Positions 10,727-22,324 of a DNA stretch of 64,000 nucleotides are shown one piece after another. The stretch is from positions 179,791,528 to 179,855,527 of the forward strand of contig NC_071388.1 in the NCBI RefSeq assembly GCF_022682495.2, read 5' to 3'. The number at the start of each line of letters is the position of its first letter. Position 1 is the first letter of the stretch. This DNA is from Desmodus rotundus (Eukaryota; Chordata; Mammalia; Chiroptera; Phyllostomidae). Position numbers and translations under genes: made by a program. The notes below the pieces were generated by a model, which saw only the letters and a program-made list of their open reading frames with translations, was not told the origin of the DNA and made no database searches.

Positions 10727-12774
10727 AAGTCCCACATGCATAAATTCATCCAACTCAGATTCAGGTGAACACAGAGTTGTGTATGTATGCACATGTGTGT
10801 TTATTCTTTTACCTGAACTCAATATATATTAAAACCTGAACTTAGTGATTTATAATTATTGTGATCATTGATATACTAAATGTATTATTGATATCATATT
10901 ATTTTTTTAAAAAACTTGCTATTTCCTGCTATTTTCCTTGTATTAATTTAATGCTGTTTTTAAAAATCTAATTAAAGAAAATTTATTAAATCCCTATTTT
11001 TTAGTAGCTTGGACAGTTTACACATTGTCAACATTCAGTATGTCTGTCTTCCCATCTTTTCTAAAAGAGCTCTATTTGCATTGAAGTGTTCATTCTCTTT
11101 TGCAAACACATGTGCATCAATGCAGGCCACCCCACAGGGAAATAACTTATCATTTGCCCAGGTCAATTAGAGAAGTCTAAATGGGCATGATAGATTTTAT
11201 GTATGAGGCCTGGTCATGGATAAGACCACTTTTCTTGAATGATAAGAACTGAGACAATTATGACTACACATCAGTGCTTTAAATTCCAAGTTTATAAGTA
11301 TTTAAGAATTTGTATTCTAATACAAATGTATCGGTCTATTGACTCTCAACTCCAAATTCACCCTTTATTGTCTGCTCTGAGAATACTGAAATGGGCCTTT
11401 GACTATTTTTCCTTTGCCAGTGATCAGGATGCTAAGCTTTGTTCATAGAGAGCACTGGAGAAACACTGAAAAAGAAAGGTGTTTTCTTTCCTGATTCTGG
11501 TGTTCCTTCTCAGCTCAACTTCTGAAGCCTGGGAAGCTTCTTCAATACCCAATTCTTACAGTGTATGGTGGCCGGACATCCAGTGGCCAGACCTTTCCCC
11601 TGATGTCTTATTTGGGTGGTGTTGGAGGGCTGTACTTCTGGAGAAAGAAGACTCCATGAACAGCTTTCCCCATCACCTAGGAGGGTAGATTTCCAGCAAG
11701 TTGCACCTATGTGACACCACAGCTTCCTCTCAAGGCCGTACCCTCCCCTACAAGGTCTGGACTTCCACCCCTAGGGGCACAGGGGAAAGTGTGGATGGAA
11801 CTCCTTCCTGAATAGTCTATTTCAGAGCTAGTGACTGCTCCTTGTATCTGAAATTCCTATATTCTTTGGAGTTCTCTTTAAAGCTTGTGAATCTCTCGTT
11901 ACTTTAATGCTCTGTAATAATTAACAATTCTATACATAAACACTTCTAGTTTAGTTACTGTGTGGTTTCTGCCTTTTAATCAGACCCTGTCTGATACAAA
12001 ACCTATTCTGTATACTTTTCCTTTATTTTGAGCTATCAGTTTATGTCCTCTCTGTCACAAACAGTATCATTCTAATAACTAATAAACTGTGCTATTATTA
12101 TTCCAAACTAAATATTTATATAGATCTTGGCCCCACATGCTGTCTACACTTTTACTCCTCTTTCCTTTACAATCTATAAACTATGTCATATAAACTATGT
12201 TTACTTATTAATAATAAAAACTTGAGAAAACTATATAATTCTGGATTATTCTAAATTAAAATAATTAAGACTAGTTAGAGTGTTTACAACAAGACACTAT
12301 CTATTAAATATTATGAGACTAAATCTAAATTTATAAGAATTATCTCACATTACTTCAAATGCTTTCATTTTTAAGTTATGAGTAAAATAGCTTTAATATT
12401 TAAAATTCAACTTCTTAATTAAAAAAACAAATAGTTCTAAAACATTCAGGAAGAATACCATGGTAAAGATAAAAATTGATAATACTGAGAACAGAGAGTA
12501 AAATTGACAAATAAGTCTCTAAGTTTATTCTTTGGAAGAAGAAGACACAAATTACATATTTCAAAGTAGGTAAATGAAGAAAAAAGAATATAAATATGCA
12601 AAAATGATAGTAGAAAAGAAGGAAGCAAGAATGAAGGAAGGACAAAAGAATGAAAGGAATATACAGACTTTTTAAAACAAAAAAAATTCAACGTTCATCA
12701 CTGGATAACACTTAGAAAATCAGAAATAGGATATTTCAGAAATATTTCCTTACCATGATTAAAAATGCTATCTC

Positions 12775-13022
12775 CAGCCCTGGCTGGGGTGGCCGGGTTG
12801 GTTGGGGCATTGTCCCGTAACTGACAGGCTGCAGGTCTGATTTCCAGTCAGGGCACATGCCTGGGTTGCAGGTTGAATCCCGGGTCCAGGCACATGTGAC
12901 AGGCCACCAGTTGATGCTTCTCTCTCACATTGATGTTTTTCTGTCTCCCTCTTTCTTTTCCTCTCTCCCTAAAAGCCATGAGAAAATGTCCTTGGGTGAG
13001 GATTACATAAATAAATAAATAA
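12775..13022 (+). mobile_element. VES-type SINE (copy 3)
   Basis: Begins CAGCCCTGGCTGGGGTGGC and carries 'tgatttccagtcagggcac' and 'atgcctgggttgcaggtt'. The 3' region has 'ttgatgcttctctctcacat' and an unusual segment with 'ccatgagaaaatgtccttgg' before the AAATAAATAAAT tail. An 8-bp duplication GCTATCTC (12767-12774 and 13023-13030) flanks it. It is longer than the other three copies and may represent a distinct VES subfamily. Confidence 0.9.
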
Positions 13023-13051
13023 GCTATCTCAAGTCATTAGTCAACATTGTA

Positions 13052-13246
13052 CAGTGTCTGGCAGAAGTAACGCCTGCTTAAGTGTGGTTGGTAAGGTAAT
13101 AACATGGGTGTAATAATTTATAGTTTTAATTCAAACATTTCAGCTAAAATGTCATGTGGTATGCTTGAGTGTGATATTGTTATGTTACAGAATTACACGC
13201 TTATGATTTTGTAATAAAAAAGGGCGTTATTTGTGCCAGAACCCTG
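13052..13246. mobile_element. TA-flanked MITE, mariner/Tc1-like
   Basis: A 195-bp element bounded by TA on each side (13050-13051, 13247-13248). The left end reads CAGTG-TCTGGCAGAAGTAACGCC. The reverse complement of the right end reads CAGGGTTCTGGCACAAATAACGCC. Weaker symmetry continues inward (both arms carry 'gtgtaat' 50-60 bases from the end). There is no coding capacity, so it must have been moved by a transposase supplied elsewhere. TA flanks and the CAG.. termini suggest a Tc1/mariner mover. I do not recognise the family. Confidence 0.8.
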
Positions 13247-13499
13247 TATTTGAATACAAAATAATGGAAGAATTACCATTGAGTCATAAAACATTGTCAG
13301 CTTAAAAATAAAAAGATTATAAAGAAAAAATAGTATGGCCCCAATGTCATATGTATTCATATTCATACATTTATGCACCACAAATGTATATATGCATGTA
13401 TTATATTGCATAGTGAAAAATAAATTAAAACTATAACTAGGTATAATTTTTCACTTCATACATTTGGAGAGATAGTCAAAATCCTAACAACTTAATACA

Positions 13500-13870
13500 G
13501 GGGATGGTGTGATGGGGCTGGCACTCTCCTGCAATGCTGGGAACGTAAACTGAGTCTCTTCTTGGAATGTGATATAGTAATAAGTATTTGAGAATTTTCA
13601 GTGGTGATATATTTTGACCTAGTAATCCCACAACTAGAAATCTAGCATAAGGAAATTAGAACGATGTCAATTATGCATGTATACAGATATTTCCTGCAGA
13701 ATGAATAAAATCTTGTGCCACACAGAAATGCTCAACAATAGAGTAATGTTTACATATAATATAAACATGTTATATAAACATAATATAGACATGCTATAGA
13801 AATTATTTACCAAATAATCATGATGTGGAAAAGCACTTGTGATATACTTTTAAATGACAGAGAAGATATA
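13500..13870 (+). mobile_element. Old L1 (L1M-type) 3' fragment
   Basis: Follows the 3' portion of ancient L1s: 'ttttgacctagtaatcccac', 'tctagcataaggaaattaga', 'atgctcaacaatagagtaat', 'tcatgatgtggaaaagcact'. Heavily diverged with no open frame. It ends at an AT-rich palindrome that may derive from the element's tail. Confidence 0.65.
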
Positions 13871-13908
13871 AAACTATATATTATATATATATATATAATA
13901 TATAGTTT
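13871..13908. repeat. 38-bp perfect AT palindrome
   Basis: The sequence AAACTATATATTATATAT, then AT, then ATATATAATATATAGTTT is its own reverse complement over all 38 bases. Such AT palindromes can extrude cruciforms or form hairpins and are hotspots for instability. It lies directly after an old L1 fragment. Confidence 0.9.
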
Positions 13909-14411
13909 AAGCTATTAACAACCACTTAAATGCCTAAATGTGTAATCTGCTTGAAAAACCGAGCTTTCTTCAATGGCTCTTGCAATGAAAATCTTCTGAA
14001 GTCCAAATGGCTCGGCATATGAAACAAAGCTACCTTAAAATCACAAAACACTAAAGCTAACATTACTTCTTTACTTTGGAGGGATACTTATTACTTCATC
14101 TTATACCCCAAGTATTGACTCTTCTATGCATTTTGCAACTGAGCTCAATCAATTCTGTGAGCATTGGCCAAACATTTAGCATCCTCTATCTACTAAAGGC
14201 TAGAAAATATAGTAGTCTAGTTTGCCCAGAATAAAACAACAAATAAATGACCTGGGATTATAGTTTAGCAAGTTAACTTTATGATTTACTCAGGCCTAGC
14301 CAGAAATTTTGATTAAATACCTAAAGAATAGTTGAATCTTACTAAAAGTGCTAATTATTCTAAGACATTTCATTTATTTAAATAGTTCTTAACACATATC
14401 ATATTTTTAAA
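13909..14411. other. Unassigned spacer
   Basis: No gene or named repeat, apart from a short block similar to L1 ORF1 at 14128-14164. Confidence 0.5.
14128..14164 (-). repeat. Short isolated block matching L1 ORF1
   Basis: The + strand 'ttttgcaactgagctcaatc' plus 'aattctgtgagcat' matches 15499-15532, antisense ORF1 of the L1 nearby, at 32 of 34 positions including 22 consecutive identities. No other L1 sequence is recognisable on either side. Confidence 0.65.
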
Positions 14412-16127
14412 GTATATTTTCTTGATTATGCTATTACAGTTGTCCCAGTTTCTTTCTCCCCTTTATCCCTCCTCTGCCCTGTACCTCCCCACCCTCCAGC
14501 ATTCCCGCCTCCCTCACTTCATGTGCATGGGTTGTACATAAGTCCTTTAGCTTCTTTATTTCCTATAGTATTCTTAACCTCCCCCTGTCTATTTTATGCC
14601 TACCAATTATGCTTCTTATTCCCTGTACCTTTCCCCCCCATTCTCCACCTCCCCTCCCCATTGATAATCCTCTATGTGATCTCCATTTCTGTGATTTTGT
14701 TCCTATTCTAGTTGTTTGCTTAGTTTTTTAGGTTCAGTTGTTGATAGTTATAAGTTTGTTGTCATTTTATTGTTCATAGTTTTTGATCTTCTTCTATTTC
14801 TTAGATAAGTCCCTTTAACATTTCATATAATAAGGACTCAATGTTGATAAATTCCTTTAATTTGACCTTATCTGGGAAGCACTTTATCTGCCCTTCCATT
14901 ATATATGATAGCTTTGCTTCATAGAGTAATCTGGGTTGCATGTCCTTACCTTTCATGACCTCAAGTAATTCTTTCCAGTCCCTTCTTGCCTGTACAGTTT
15001 CTTCTGAGAAATTAGCTGATAGTCTTATGGATACTCCTTTGTAAGTAACTCTCTCCTTTTCTCTTGCTGCTTTTAAGATTCTTTCCTTATCTTTAATCTT
15101 GAGTAATGTAATCATGATGTGCCTTGGTGTGTGCTTCCTGGGGTCCAATTTCTTTGGGACTCTCTGAGCTTCCTGGACTTCCTGGAAGTCTTTTTCCTTT
15201 GCCAGATTGGGGAAGTTTTCCTTCATTATTTGTTCAGATGTTTTCAATTTATTCCTCTTCCGCTTCTCATTCTGGCACCTCTATGATTTAGATGTTGGAG
15301 TGCTTATAGTGATCCCAGAAGTTCTGAAGCCTCTCCTCATTTTTTTGAATTCTTGTTTCTTTATTCTGTTCTGGTTAGATGTTTATTTCTTCCTTCTGCT
15401 CCATATCATTGATTTGAGTCCTGGTTGTCTTCCCTTCACTGTTGGTCCCTGTATATTTTGCTTTATTTCACTTTGTGTAGCCTTCATTTCTTCCTTCATT
15501 TTGCAACCAAGCTCAATCAATTCTGTGAGCATCCAGATTACCAGTGTTTTGAATTCTGCATCAGATAGGTTGTCTATCTCCTTGTCATTTAGCTCTTTTT
15601 TCTGGATTTTTGATCTGTTCTTTCATTTGGACCATATTTCTTTGTCTCAGTGCACCTGTTATGTTGTAAGGGGTCAGAGCCCTAGGTATTCCCCAGGGTG
15701 GGCCAACCCTCTTTGCTGTGTTGTGGCACTGTCTGTGGGGGAGGGGCCAGAGAGGGAAAAGGGCTGTTTGCTTGCTCTGTTCTAGCCCCACTTTCCAACA
15801 AACTCTCCAGTGAGACTGGGAGTTTCTCCTGCCTTTGTGACCCCCACAGATTTTACAGCTACATGTTTCGAGTCTTTAGTTTCTCAATGAGCCAGCCCCT
15901 CCTTGACCTCGTGGTCCACCACCTTGCCACAGATCCTCTCTGCCTACCCGGGAGCCAGTCACCATCCCTCCTACTGGTCTGGATAAATGTTTCTTTAACT
16001 CCTTGGTTGTCAGAGTTCCATGCAGTTTGATATTCTGGCAGTTCTGGTAATTTATTGTTTTTAAATTGGTTGTTATCCTTCTTTTGGTTGTGCAAGAAAG
16101 CAAAGCATTTCTACTATGACTCTTGTG
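14412..16127 (-). mobile_element. ORF1-only L1 (half-L1-like) with both termini
   Basis: On the minus strand the order is: a 5' start near 16127 resembling the 'agtcatgatgg..' head of other L1 5' UTRs here; 5' UTR (including 'ccagaccagtaggaggg' near 15990); ORF1 start near 15640; ORF1 C-terminus ending at 14801; about 12 degraded codons resembling the beginning of ORF2 ('aaaatgacaacaaac', 'ctatcaacaact'); then directly 'gaacctaaaaaactaagca' and the L1 3' UTR, ending in an A/T-rich tail. ORF2 is otherwise missing. Flanks share TCATATTTT(T)AAG (14399-14411 and 16128-16138), a probable target duplication. The structure resembles half-L1 (HAL1) elements, which carry ORF1 without ORF2 and depend on another L1's reverse transcriptase. 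Confidence 0.82.
14801..15247 (-). pseudogene. L1 ORF1p C-terminal half
   Basis: A 148-codon open frame encoding the RNA-binding half of L1 ORF1p. RRM-type block near residues 40-63 (TPRHIMITLLKIKDKERILK, then AAREKERVTYKG). C-terminal domain near 72-100 (IRLSANFSEETVQARRDWK, with the QARRxW signature), and 100-148 including LLYEAKLSYIMEGQIKCF and the typical ending LYEMLKGL. ORF1p trimers coat L1 RNA and act as nucleic-acid chaperones in the retrotransposition particle. Upstream, the coiled-coil part (about 15250-15640) is recognisable as 'caaatgaaagaacagatcaa' but stops and frameshifts break it, so full-length ORF1p is not encoded. This is therefore an old, non-functional copy whose C-terminus happens to remain open. 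Confidence 0.9.
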
Positions 16128-16989
16128 TCATATTTTAAGTTAAAAACATCATCATTGTTAAAATTGGACTTGTCTGAAAACATTTTATTATTAATGAAAA
16201 ATTACAACTTGTAGATTTTGTATGTTCCTTTGTACAAATGATGTCTATATTTGAAAATTCAAATGTTCCAGCTATAAAACTATTAAGACTCTTCTTTAAT
16301 AAAAATAGTTTTTTAATGGAGCTGAAAGCATAGGAACCAGTAGAAAAGAAACAGCTTCATTCTAAATCTGAAAACACAAAAACTATAAATAAATGGTGTG
16401 GCAGAGACTGTGGGTTGTCCTTGTGGCTGCACACCCTCTTACAGCTAGAGGAGTCATGGACTTCACTCTGGCAACAGGGTAGAAGCCGATGTGGTGGACA
16501 CAGCTTACTGGAAGTGCCCTAGAGGGATGAGAGATGCCTTCTCCTGCCTTCTTTCCTCCTTCCTGCTGTTGAGAATGTAGATGGCTGGCTGAACAGAGAG
16601 CAGCCCCCTTCAACTGTAGGTGGAATCTAGGTGCTATAAGTGGCAGAACACAAGACAGAGAGAGCTGAAATCATCAATAATTTTGGAGCCAACACATCTA
16701 CTCTAGACTGCCTATATTTTCACGAGGGAGAAGCATCTTTCTATCTTTTAAAATTCACTGTTGTTGGGCCTCCTTTCACTCCTCAACAAATCTCATCTTA
16801 ACTAATGAGATGACAAACATCTCAGCCTAGCTTCTCCATTCTCCTGCCACTCAAATACCGTGACTGCTCCTTGCTCAGTGTTGAGACTACCTCTCAGCAT
16901 AATCACATCCACGGCCCAAATTAACTCTTCTTTCCAATACTGTTCAGCCCTGACACTGGCATAGCACTTGGAACAGAAAACCTGCCAGG

Positions 16990-17075
16990 CATTGGCAATG
17001 TGATCTTGGGTAAATTGTGAAATGCTACTGTCCTCAGTTTCTTCATTTATTAAATGAGTACAGTAAATCTTGCCT
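16990..17075 (+). repeat. MIR SINE fragment
   Basis: 'gtgatcttgggtaaattgtg' followed by 'tcagtttcttcatttattaa' matches the MIR core in + orientation. Confidence 0.65.
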
Positions 17076-17089
17076 TGATAACAATAATA

Positions 17090-17215
17090 TCCATTTATAA
17101 TTCTTGTAATGATGCTGTGAGACAGGTATCATTGGCAAAAGAGTTGCAAAGAAACTGAGTAAACTTCTTAAGATTTTAGCAGAACAGAAATTCAGACTCA
17201 GGTAAGTCTATTCTA
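17090..17215 (-). repeat. MIR-like fragment, opposite orientation
   Basis: 'ttataattcttgtaatgatg', 'tgagacaggtatcatt' and 'cagaaattcagactcagg' follow reverse-strand MIR landmarks. It adjoins a + strand MIR fragment, forming a head-to-head pair. Confidence 0.5.
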
Positions 17216-17947
17216 ATACTAGGGTCCTTCAGATACACTTTACTATCCTCTACCTCTTACTTCACGAGTAGTCACTGAGGTAACTGATACCAGATTACCT
17301 GTCACACAGCAGGTGCGCAGTGAGAGTTAATTACATCCCCTCAGTTCTTACCTGTTGGTAAAAGGAGAGCGTTGTGCATTCATTCTCCTCCATATATAAT
17401 CTTTCGTTAGAGTAGCTCTGTGAAGGAATCAGTCTGGACAAAGTCCATGTTTAAATGAAAATATCATAGAATACAATTTTACCCTTGAAGAATCCCAGGC
17501 CCAGGAATTTTTCAACAGATTGAATGCATTAAGCTTTTGTATATAGAGAGACCCATGCTGGAAGATATACAAAGTTAATCGGAGAGTAACAACTCCTGTC
17601 CTCTAAGAATTTCTAACCTAAAATATACCACAGAGATGTGAGCTCCAATACACAAATTCAAACAAACATCAACACATGAATAAAGGAGAACAGTACGACC
17701 TTTCAGTCTGTGTTGAACAGAAACATTTTGAACATACACACACAAATTAGACTAATCAGAACCCTCATGAGTAGGGAGGATGAAGAGTGTGTCTGCAGGA
17801 GGAAGGCATCCTCCCAATTAACTTCACACACTGGGGTTTCTCTAGGAGATAGACCCATGCCAAGTAAATGAGCTCTCAGATGCAGGGGTGCAAAGGTTTG
17901 TTTGCACAAACTATTTTTTCAGCAAAGTAGACCTGTTAAAGTGAAGG

Positions 17948-17978
17948 TCTTCTCTCTCTCTCTCTCTCTTTTTTTTAA
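17948..17978. repeat. CT simple repeat ending in poly-T
   Basis: About ten CT units followed by eight T residues. Confidence 0.9.
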
Positions 17979-19760
17979 GACAGGAGGAAAAAACTTTCAA
18001 ATGATTTTTTTCAGCAAAACAAAAAAAAAGTGTAATATAGAAGCCAAGAGGCAAGGATTTTCTCTCCGAGTTTTCATTTAGAAGCCCCCTGCCCATAGGT
18101 AGTTACAGAGTGGGAAATGTATTTAGGAAAGAAAATCAATAAGGTTCATAGGATAAGGAAACCAACAAGCCCAAACTGTAAGTAGTCTTTACTGTATGGT
18201 GGTAATGATGCAGTTAGTTAGGGCTATTTCATGGTGTTTCCCTTTTTGAATGAAATATGTTTCTGCCTCATTTCTAGAAGGTCTAAGCTACACTTCCCTT
18301 AAGCAGTAGGCCTCTGCTTCGGTTGAATTGGACACCCTCCACCCCTCTCCCACTTCTCTAATCCCTTTTCTTAAAGCCTGAATTTTTTCACAAAAACTTC
18401 TCACAGTGTTAAGTTATATCAACTCAGCTCCTCTTCAAAACTTAGGAGAAAGAGCAATTTCAATTGCAGCCCCTGGCCAAATCTACCACCTGTGTGTTGA
18501 TAGGATTTTGTTTAAAGCACTAAAAATAAACAAAACAAAACTGTACCTCCAGTCCCACTTATGAACGGTGTCTGGCAGATTAACCTGAAAATTAGCGTGG
18601 GAAAGACTCTGCAGTGATTCCATGGCTGAATGTAAAGACAGCCCCACGCTGAAATTTTCATCTTTGCCTGAGTTATTCCTCTTTCCTCCATCTATTTCTT
18701 TCCCAAGCCAGTGATTCAATGTTTTCTCCTGTTGAAGTCATTGAAAAAGTGAAATCTATCTTATCCAAGCAAAAGCAATTTCATTCATCATATTCCAGTC
18801 ACATTGATTAGGAGTTAACAGGTAAAATAAAACATCAAGATCCTCCCTTCTGCCCAATAAGATTTTTCCTGAATATTCCTGGTGTCCTGGGATAGCTCAA
18901 CCCAACCTCTTCACTATTGATACATTTATTTGTTTATCTATTTCTCTTTCTGTTTTGCAAATATTTATCGAATGTCCACTGCATGGCTATGCATATGTTA
19001 GATATTTGTTCATATTTGATACTGAGCTGATGCAGCCATGTACAGATTGAGGTTTCATATCTCTTACCTCCTAATTAAAATGCAATCTCTTTGAATGGGA
19101 AGGGGCATCTTACTCTTCTTCATTGCCTAGCAAAGGGACCAAACAGTCCTTTATCCATAAGATTTTGTATACAGAAGACCAGGTTTAAGCTACATGGTAT
19201 TTCTCACTTGAAGCCCTGTAAGACTCAAACCATTGTTTACCCCTTTCTAAATTAAAATTTTTGAAATTTTTTCATGTCTATGGACTGTGGTGAGTATAGT
19301 CCACCTTTCTAGCAGTAAGAAGGAAATTGAATTTCCATCTTTGGGGATTCACCTCCATTTCAGACACTGCCAGATGTGCTGGTTACACATGCCTGCTTTG
19401 TGAATACAATGAGCTCAACTTATTTTATTGTCTGCATTGGAACAAGGACTAATTTCATTCCAGACTCCACACAATGCCACAAAACTGTAGCTACCATAAG
19501 GATATTATAAGAACTTGAATACTTCAGGGCAAGACTTGCCAACTGGAAATACATCCTCAGTGATATGGGTTGGCTTCAGACTGTTGTGGGAAAGGTGAAT
19601 GTCTTCAGTCCTTCAGTTACTCATTTGACATAGGTATATAATTGCTCTGTATACCCTCAAAATACATGACCTTCAGATCAAGGAATTTATAATATTTAAT
19701 TAAAATGCATGTGTGACAGGATGTGAAAGTGGCACACTATCTCAGTTGTCACTAAGAGAA

Positions 19761-19820
19761 CAAGATGTTAAGTCGTTAAATGCTGAGAACAAAAATGTTA
19801 AGTTGTTAAATGCTCATATT
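19761..19820. repeat. Two-copy 30-bp tandem repeat
   Basis: 'aagatgttaagtcgttaaat' + 'gctgagaac' is followed by 'aaaatgttaagttgttaaat' + 'gctcatatt'. The 19-base core ATGTTAAGTYGTTAAATGCT occurs twice with one difference. Confidence 0.8.
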
Positions 19821-20559
19821 TTCTATGTAGCATCAGAATACACTCATACATGTAGGACTAAATGGTAGACAAAATCAAATTCTGCCTCCCTCAGACTATC
19901 ACCTACCTCTAGACTATATAAAAGAAAGAGAGGTGATGATAATGGATGAAAACAGTTCATTTAATAAATCTCTAAGGAGAAAGTTATTGGGGTATCTCAT
20001 GTTTTCCCTTCTCCTCCTAAAGAGGAGAAAAACAGCTCGGTGCCAACTTAGGGAGAAGGAAGAACTTTAGGAACCTCCTAAAAAGTTTGAGATTTGTCTC
20101 CCATGGATACTGGTAATTATGTCCTAGTTAGAAAAGGTTCAAAGAACCAAAGCTGTCTCTGATGGCATAATAAATAATACTAATAACAACAACAACAATG
20201 GCAGCTACAATGTGAGAAAATTTCATCTTCTCTGCCAGTGATGGAGAGAAGGCAACCCTGGAAAAGGGTCAGTTTGAGCACCAGAGCTGGGTCACGCCAC
20301 AGAAAGAGACTGTGTGGTTTCTAACACCGGAAAATGGGCTACAGGAATAATTTATAAAGAGTCAGCTAAAGAAGAATCATTTGTTTCAAGAAACAATGCA
20401 AGGAGTCCCCTGTGAGGGTAGGTGTTCTAAAAGGCAAAAAAAATTGCCCCAGAAAAGATAGAGCAAGCTTTAGCCATCTTTCAAACCCAGAAAACACTAG
20501 TACTGATCAATCAAGTAACATCTCACGTCACCCTCCCTGTACAGGATCCCAAAGGGCCA

Positions 20560-20936
20560 GATGCAGCCTAATGAATGTAACATAGTTCACCTTTGTTTTC
20601 TTTGTATACCTGCTTTTGGGACTGATTCACTATGTTGTGAATAAGTCAAAACAGGATGAAGAAAGTACTGTGTGGGGAGAGAAACCAATCCCTGGCTGAC
20701 TTCCCAGACAGCAGCCAGCGCTTACTTGCCAGCCATGTGGAAGAACTGTTTGGAAAGTGGATCTTCCAGTCCCTAATTGACTCACCTCAGCTGACGTATG
20801 TGGGGCAAAAATTAGCTATTCCTACCTAAACTTGTCCAAATTGCAGACTGATGAGAAAAATACATTTTTGTTGTGGTTCAAAGTCACTAAATTTTGGGGT
20901 ACTTTGTCACAGCAATAGAAATCAGAACAGATTACC
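20560..20936 (+). mobile_element. MaLR LTR, MLT1-like
   Basis: Clear landmarks: 'acttgccagccatgtgga', 'aaagtggatcttccagtcc', 'tcacctcagctgacgtatg', 'aaattgcagactgatgagaa', 'aaatttt.gg..actttgtca' and the end 'cacagcaatagaaatcagaa'. These match MLT1-class LTRs in order. No internal region adjoins it. The left edge is approximate. Confidence 0.75.
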
Positions 20937-22324
20937 AAGCATAATGAATGTGGGAGAAGCTTTAAATTGGAAGAGATATTAGAGCTTTGACAATAGATGA
21001 ACTATATTTTATGTTACCCAGAACTGTCATTTGAAAAAAGTACTAACAAAACTCAGGAATCTGCTTGAGATGTCCAGAGATAAAGGAGGAACCTCTGCTA
21101 TCCCACCCACTGGTTTGAAACTCAGGGGTGAAAAATAGTAAAGCCAAGCCCCTAACATTTTTTTCTGCTTGTTTTACACATGTCATTTCTTAAGTAAAGC
21201 AGTCACTGATAAAACAAATGTGATGATGATCATACTGAAATGTATGGAGGGGATTGGAGGGCAAGTTGGGTGACAATTTAGATGCAAAAGTGGTACTCTA
21301 TATGAAATGCTAGCTAAACATGATTTGTAAATTAGAGTGGGCTTTTGTGGGGAAAAAAAAACAAAACAGAAGCTACTAGCTCAGCTTAAATCAAATTTGA
21401 AGACTGTCAGCTGGAATATTCAAAGTAAACATGAGACTGAACATCTTCAGGATATTTGTCTGTATCTCCAGCATTAGCAAAATGATCAGTAATAACCCAA
21501 TAAAAAACTGGTGAAAAAAATAAATGAATGAATGACCTTTGGTTGGAAAATTAACCTGTACTCATGGCTGGAAATGTAATGCCAAAATTAGAGAAGTGTT
21601 TCCATTTTTAAATTCATCTTAGCTTTCAGCCCTTTAGCTCCCAATGTAATGGTTTATCTCCCCCAGATAGGGTTCTCCCATGTCAGCACTGGTTAGGTTT
21701 ATAGAACATCCTTGCGGCAGTCAGCAAAGGCAGCATTTTACTATTTACTCATCAAGCAGGAAAGAATTAGACTGAAACAACTAGTAAGCTTCTGCATAAT
21801 TTGACTATGCAGCACATTATTTAAAAATAGGAGAGTAGTATTTATTTAAAATGTTATTTTTGAGTGTTTCTTATACTAAAAAAATAAAATACTTAAAAAG
21901 CATGTGCTAGCTCTTAAATAATGTTATTTAAGAATGACTTATGAAGAAGTGCATTATCCAGTAGTCATTTCTGCCATTTTAAGAATTTAGTGAATTATAA
22001 TTTATTGTAATATACAAAGAATCACAAAATGCATGAGTCAAAATAATCTTCAAGATCATATAATCTAACCCACTAATTTTATGGTTAAGGAAACTGAATC
22101 CTAGAATTGGTAAGTTACTTATCTAAGATTGCATACTTAAAAGAGGTTAAAAAAAAAAAAGACAAAACAAAGATCTCTTCTTTCCCACTCCAGGTTTCTT
22201 TTTGTGATATCAACCTGTACTTAATATTCATAAATTATACAACTTCTATAAACACAAGTTATTTAACATATTACATAGATTAATACATAGTTATAAACTA
22301 CATTAAAAACACAAACATGTTTAA
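20937..22324. other. Unassigned DNA with one MIR-like trace
   Basis: No gene recognised. Around 22050-22145 'ggttaaggaaactgaatcct' and 'ttggtaagttacttatctaa' resemble a minus-strand MIR-type fragment. Poly-A runs occur near 21351 and 22149. Confidence 0.45.

Larger units (their letters stand above)
9784..12766. other. AT-rich unassigned DNA with eroded repeats
   Basis: AT-rich, with a dense TATA/ATAT patch at about 10110-10230. It holds a MIR fragment and a pair of similar 64-bp blocks (separate entries). The GC-richer part 11500-12005 ends in a phrase like 'tactgtgtggtttctgcctt..accctgtctgatac', which recalls the 3' end of some ERVL-type LTRs, but I cannot name it. No gene recognised. Confidence 0.45.
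16128..20559. other. Unassigned DNA with a few eroded repeats
   Basis: No gene recognised. 16385-16775 has 'gaatgtagatggctggctg', 'tttggagccaacacatctac' and 'gactgcctatattttcacg', which suggest a diverged MaLR or related LTR, unplaced. The rest is ordinary intergenic or intronic sequence to my eye; no splice-framed exon stands out. Confidence 0.45.

Noticed and set aside
15207..15785. 192-codon + strand open frame
   Set aside because: It is the antisense shadow of L1 ORF1 on the minus strand; the hydrophobic composition is typical of reverse-complemented ORF1 coiled-coil sequence.
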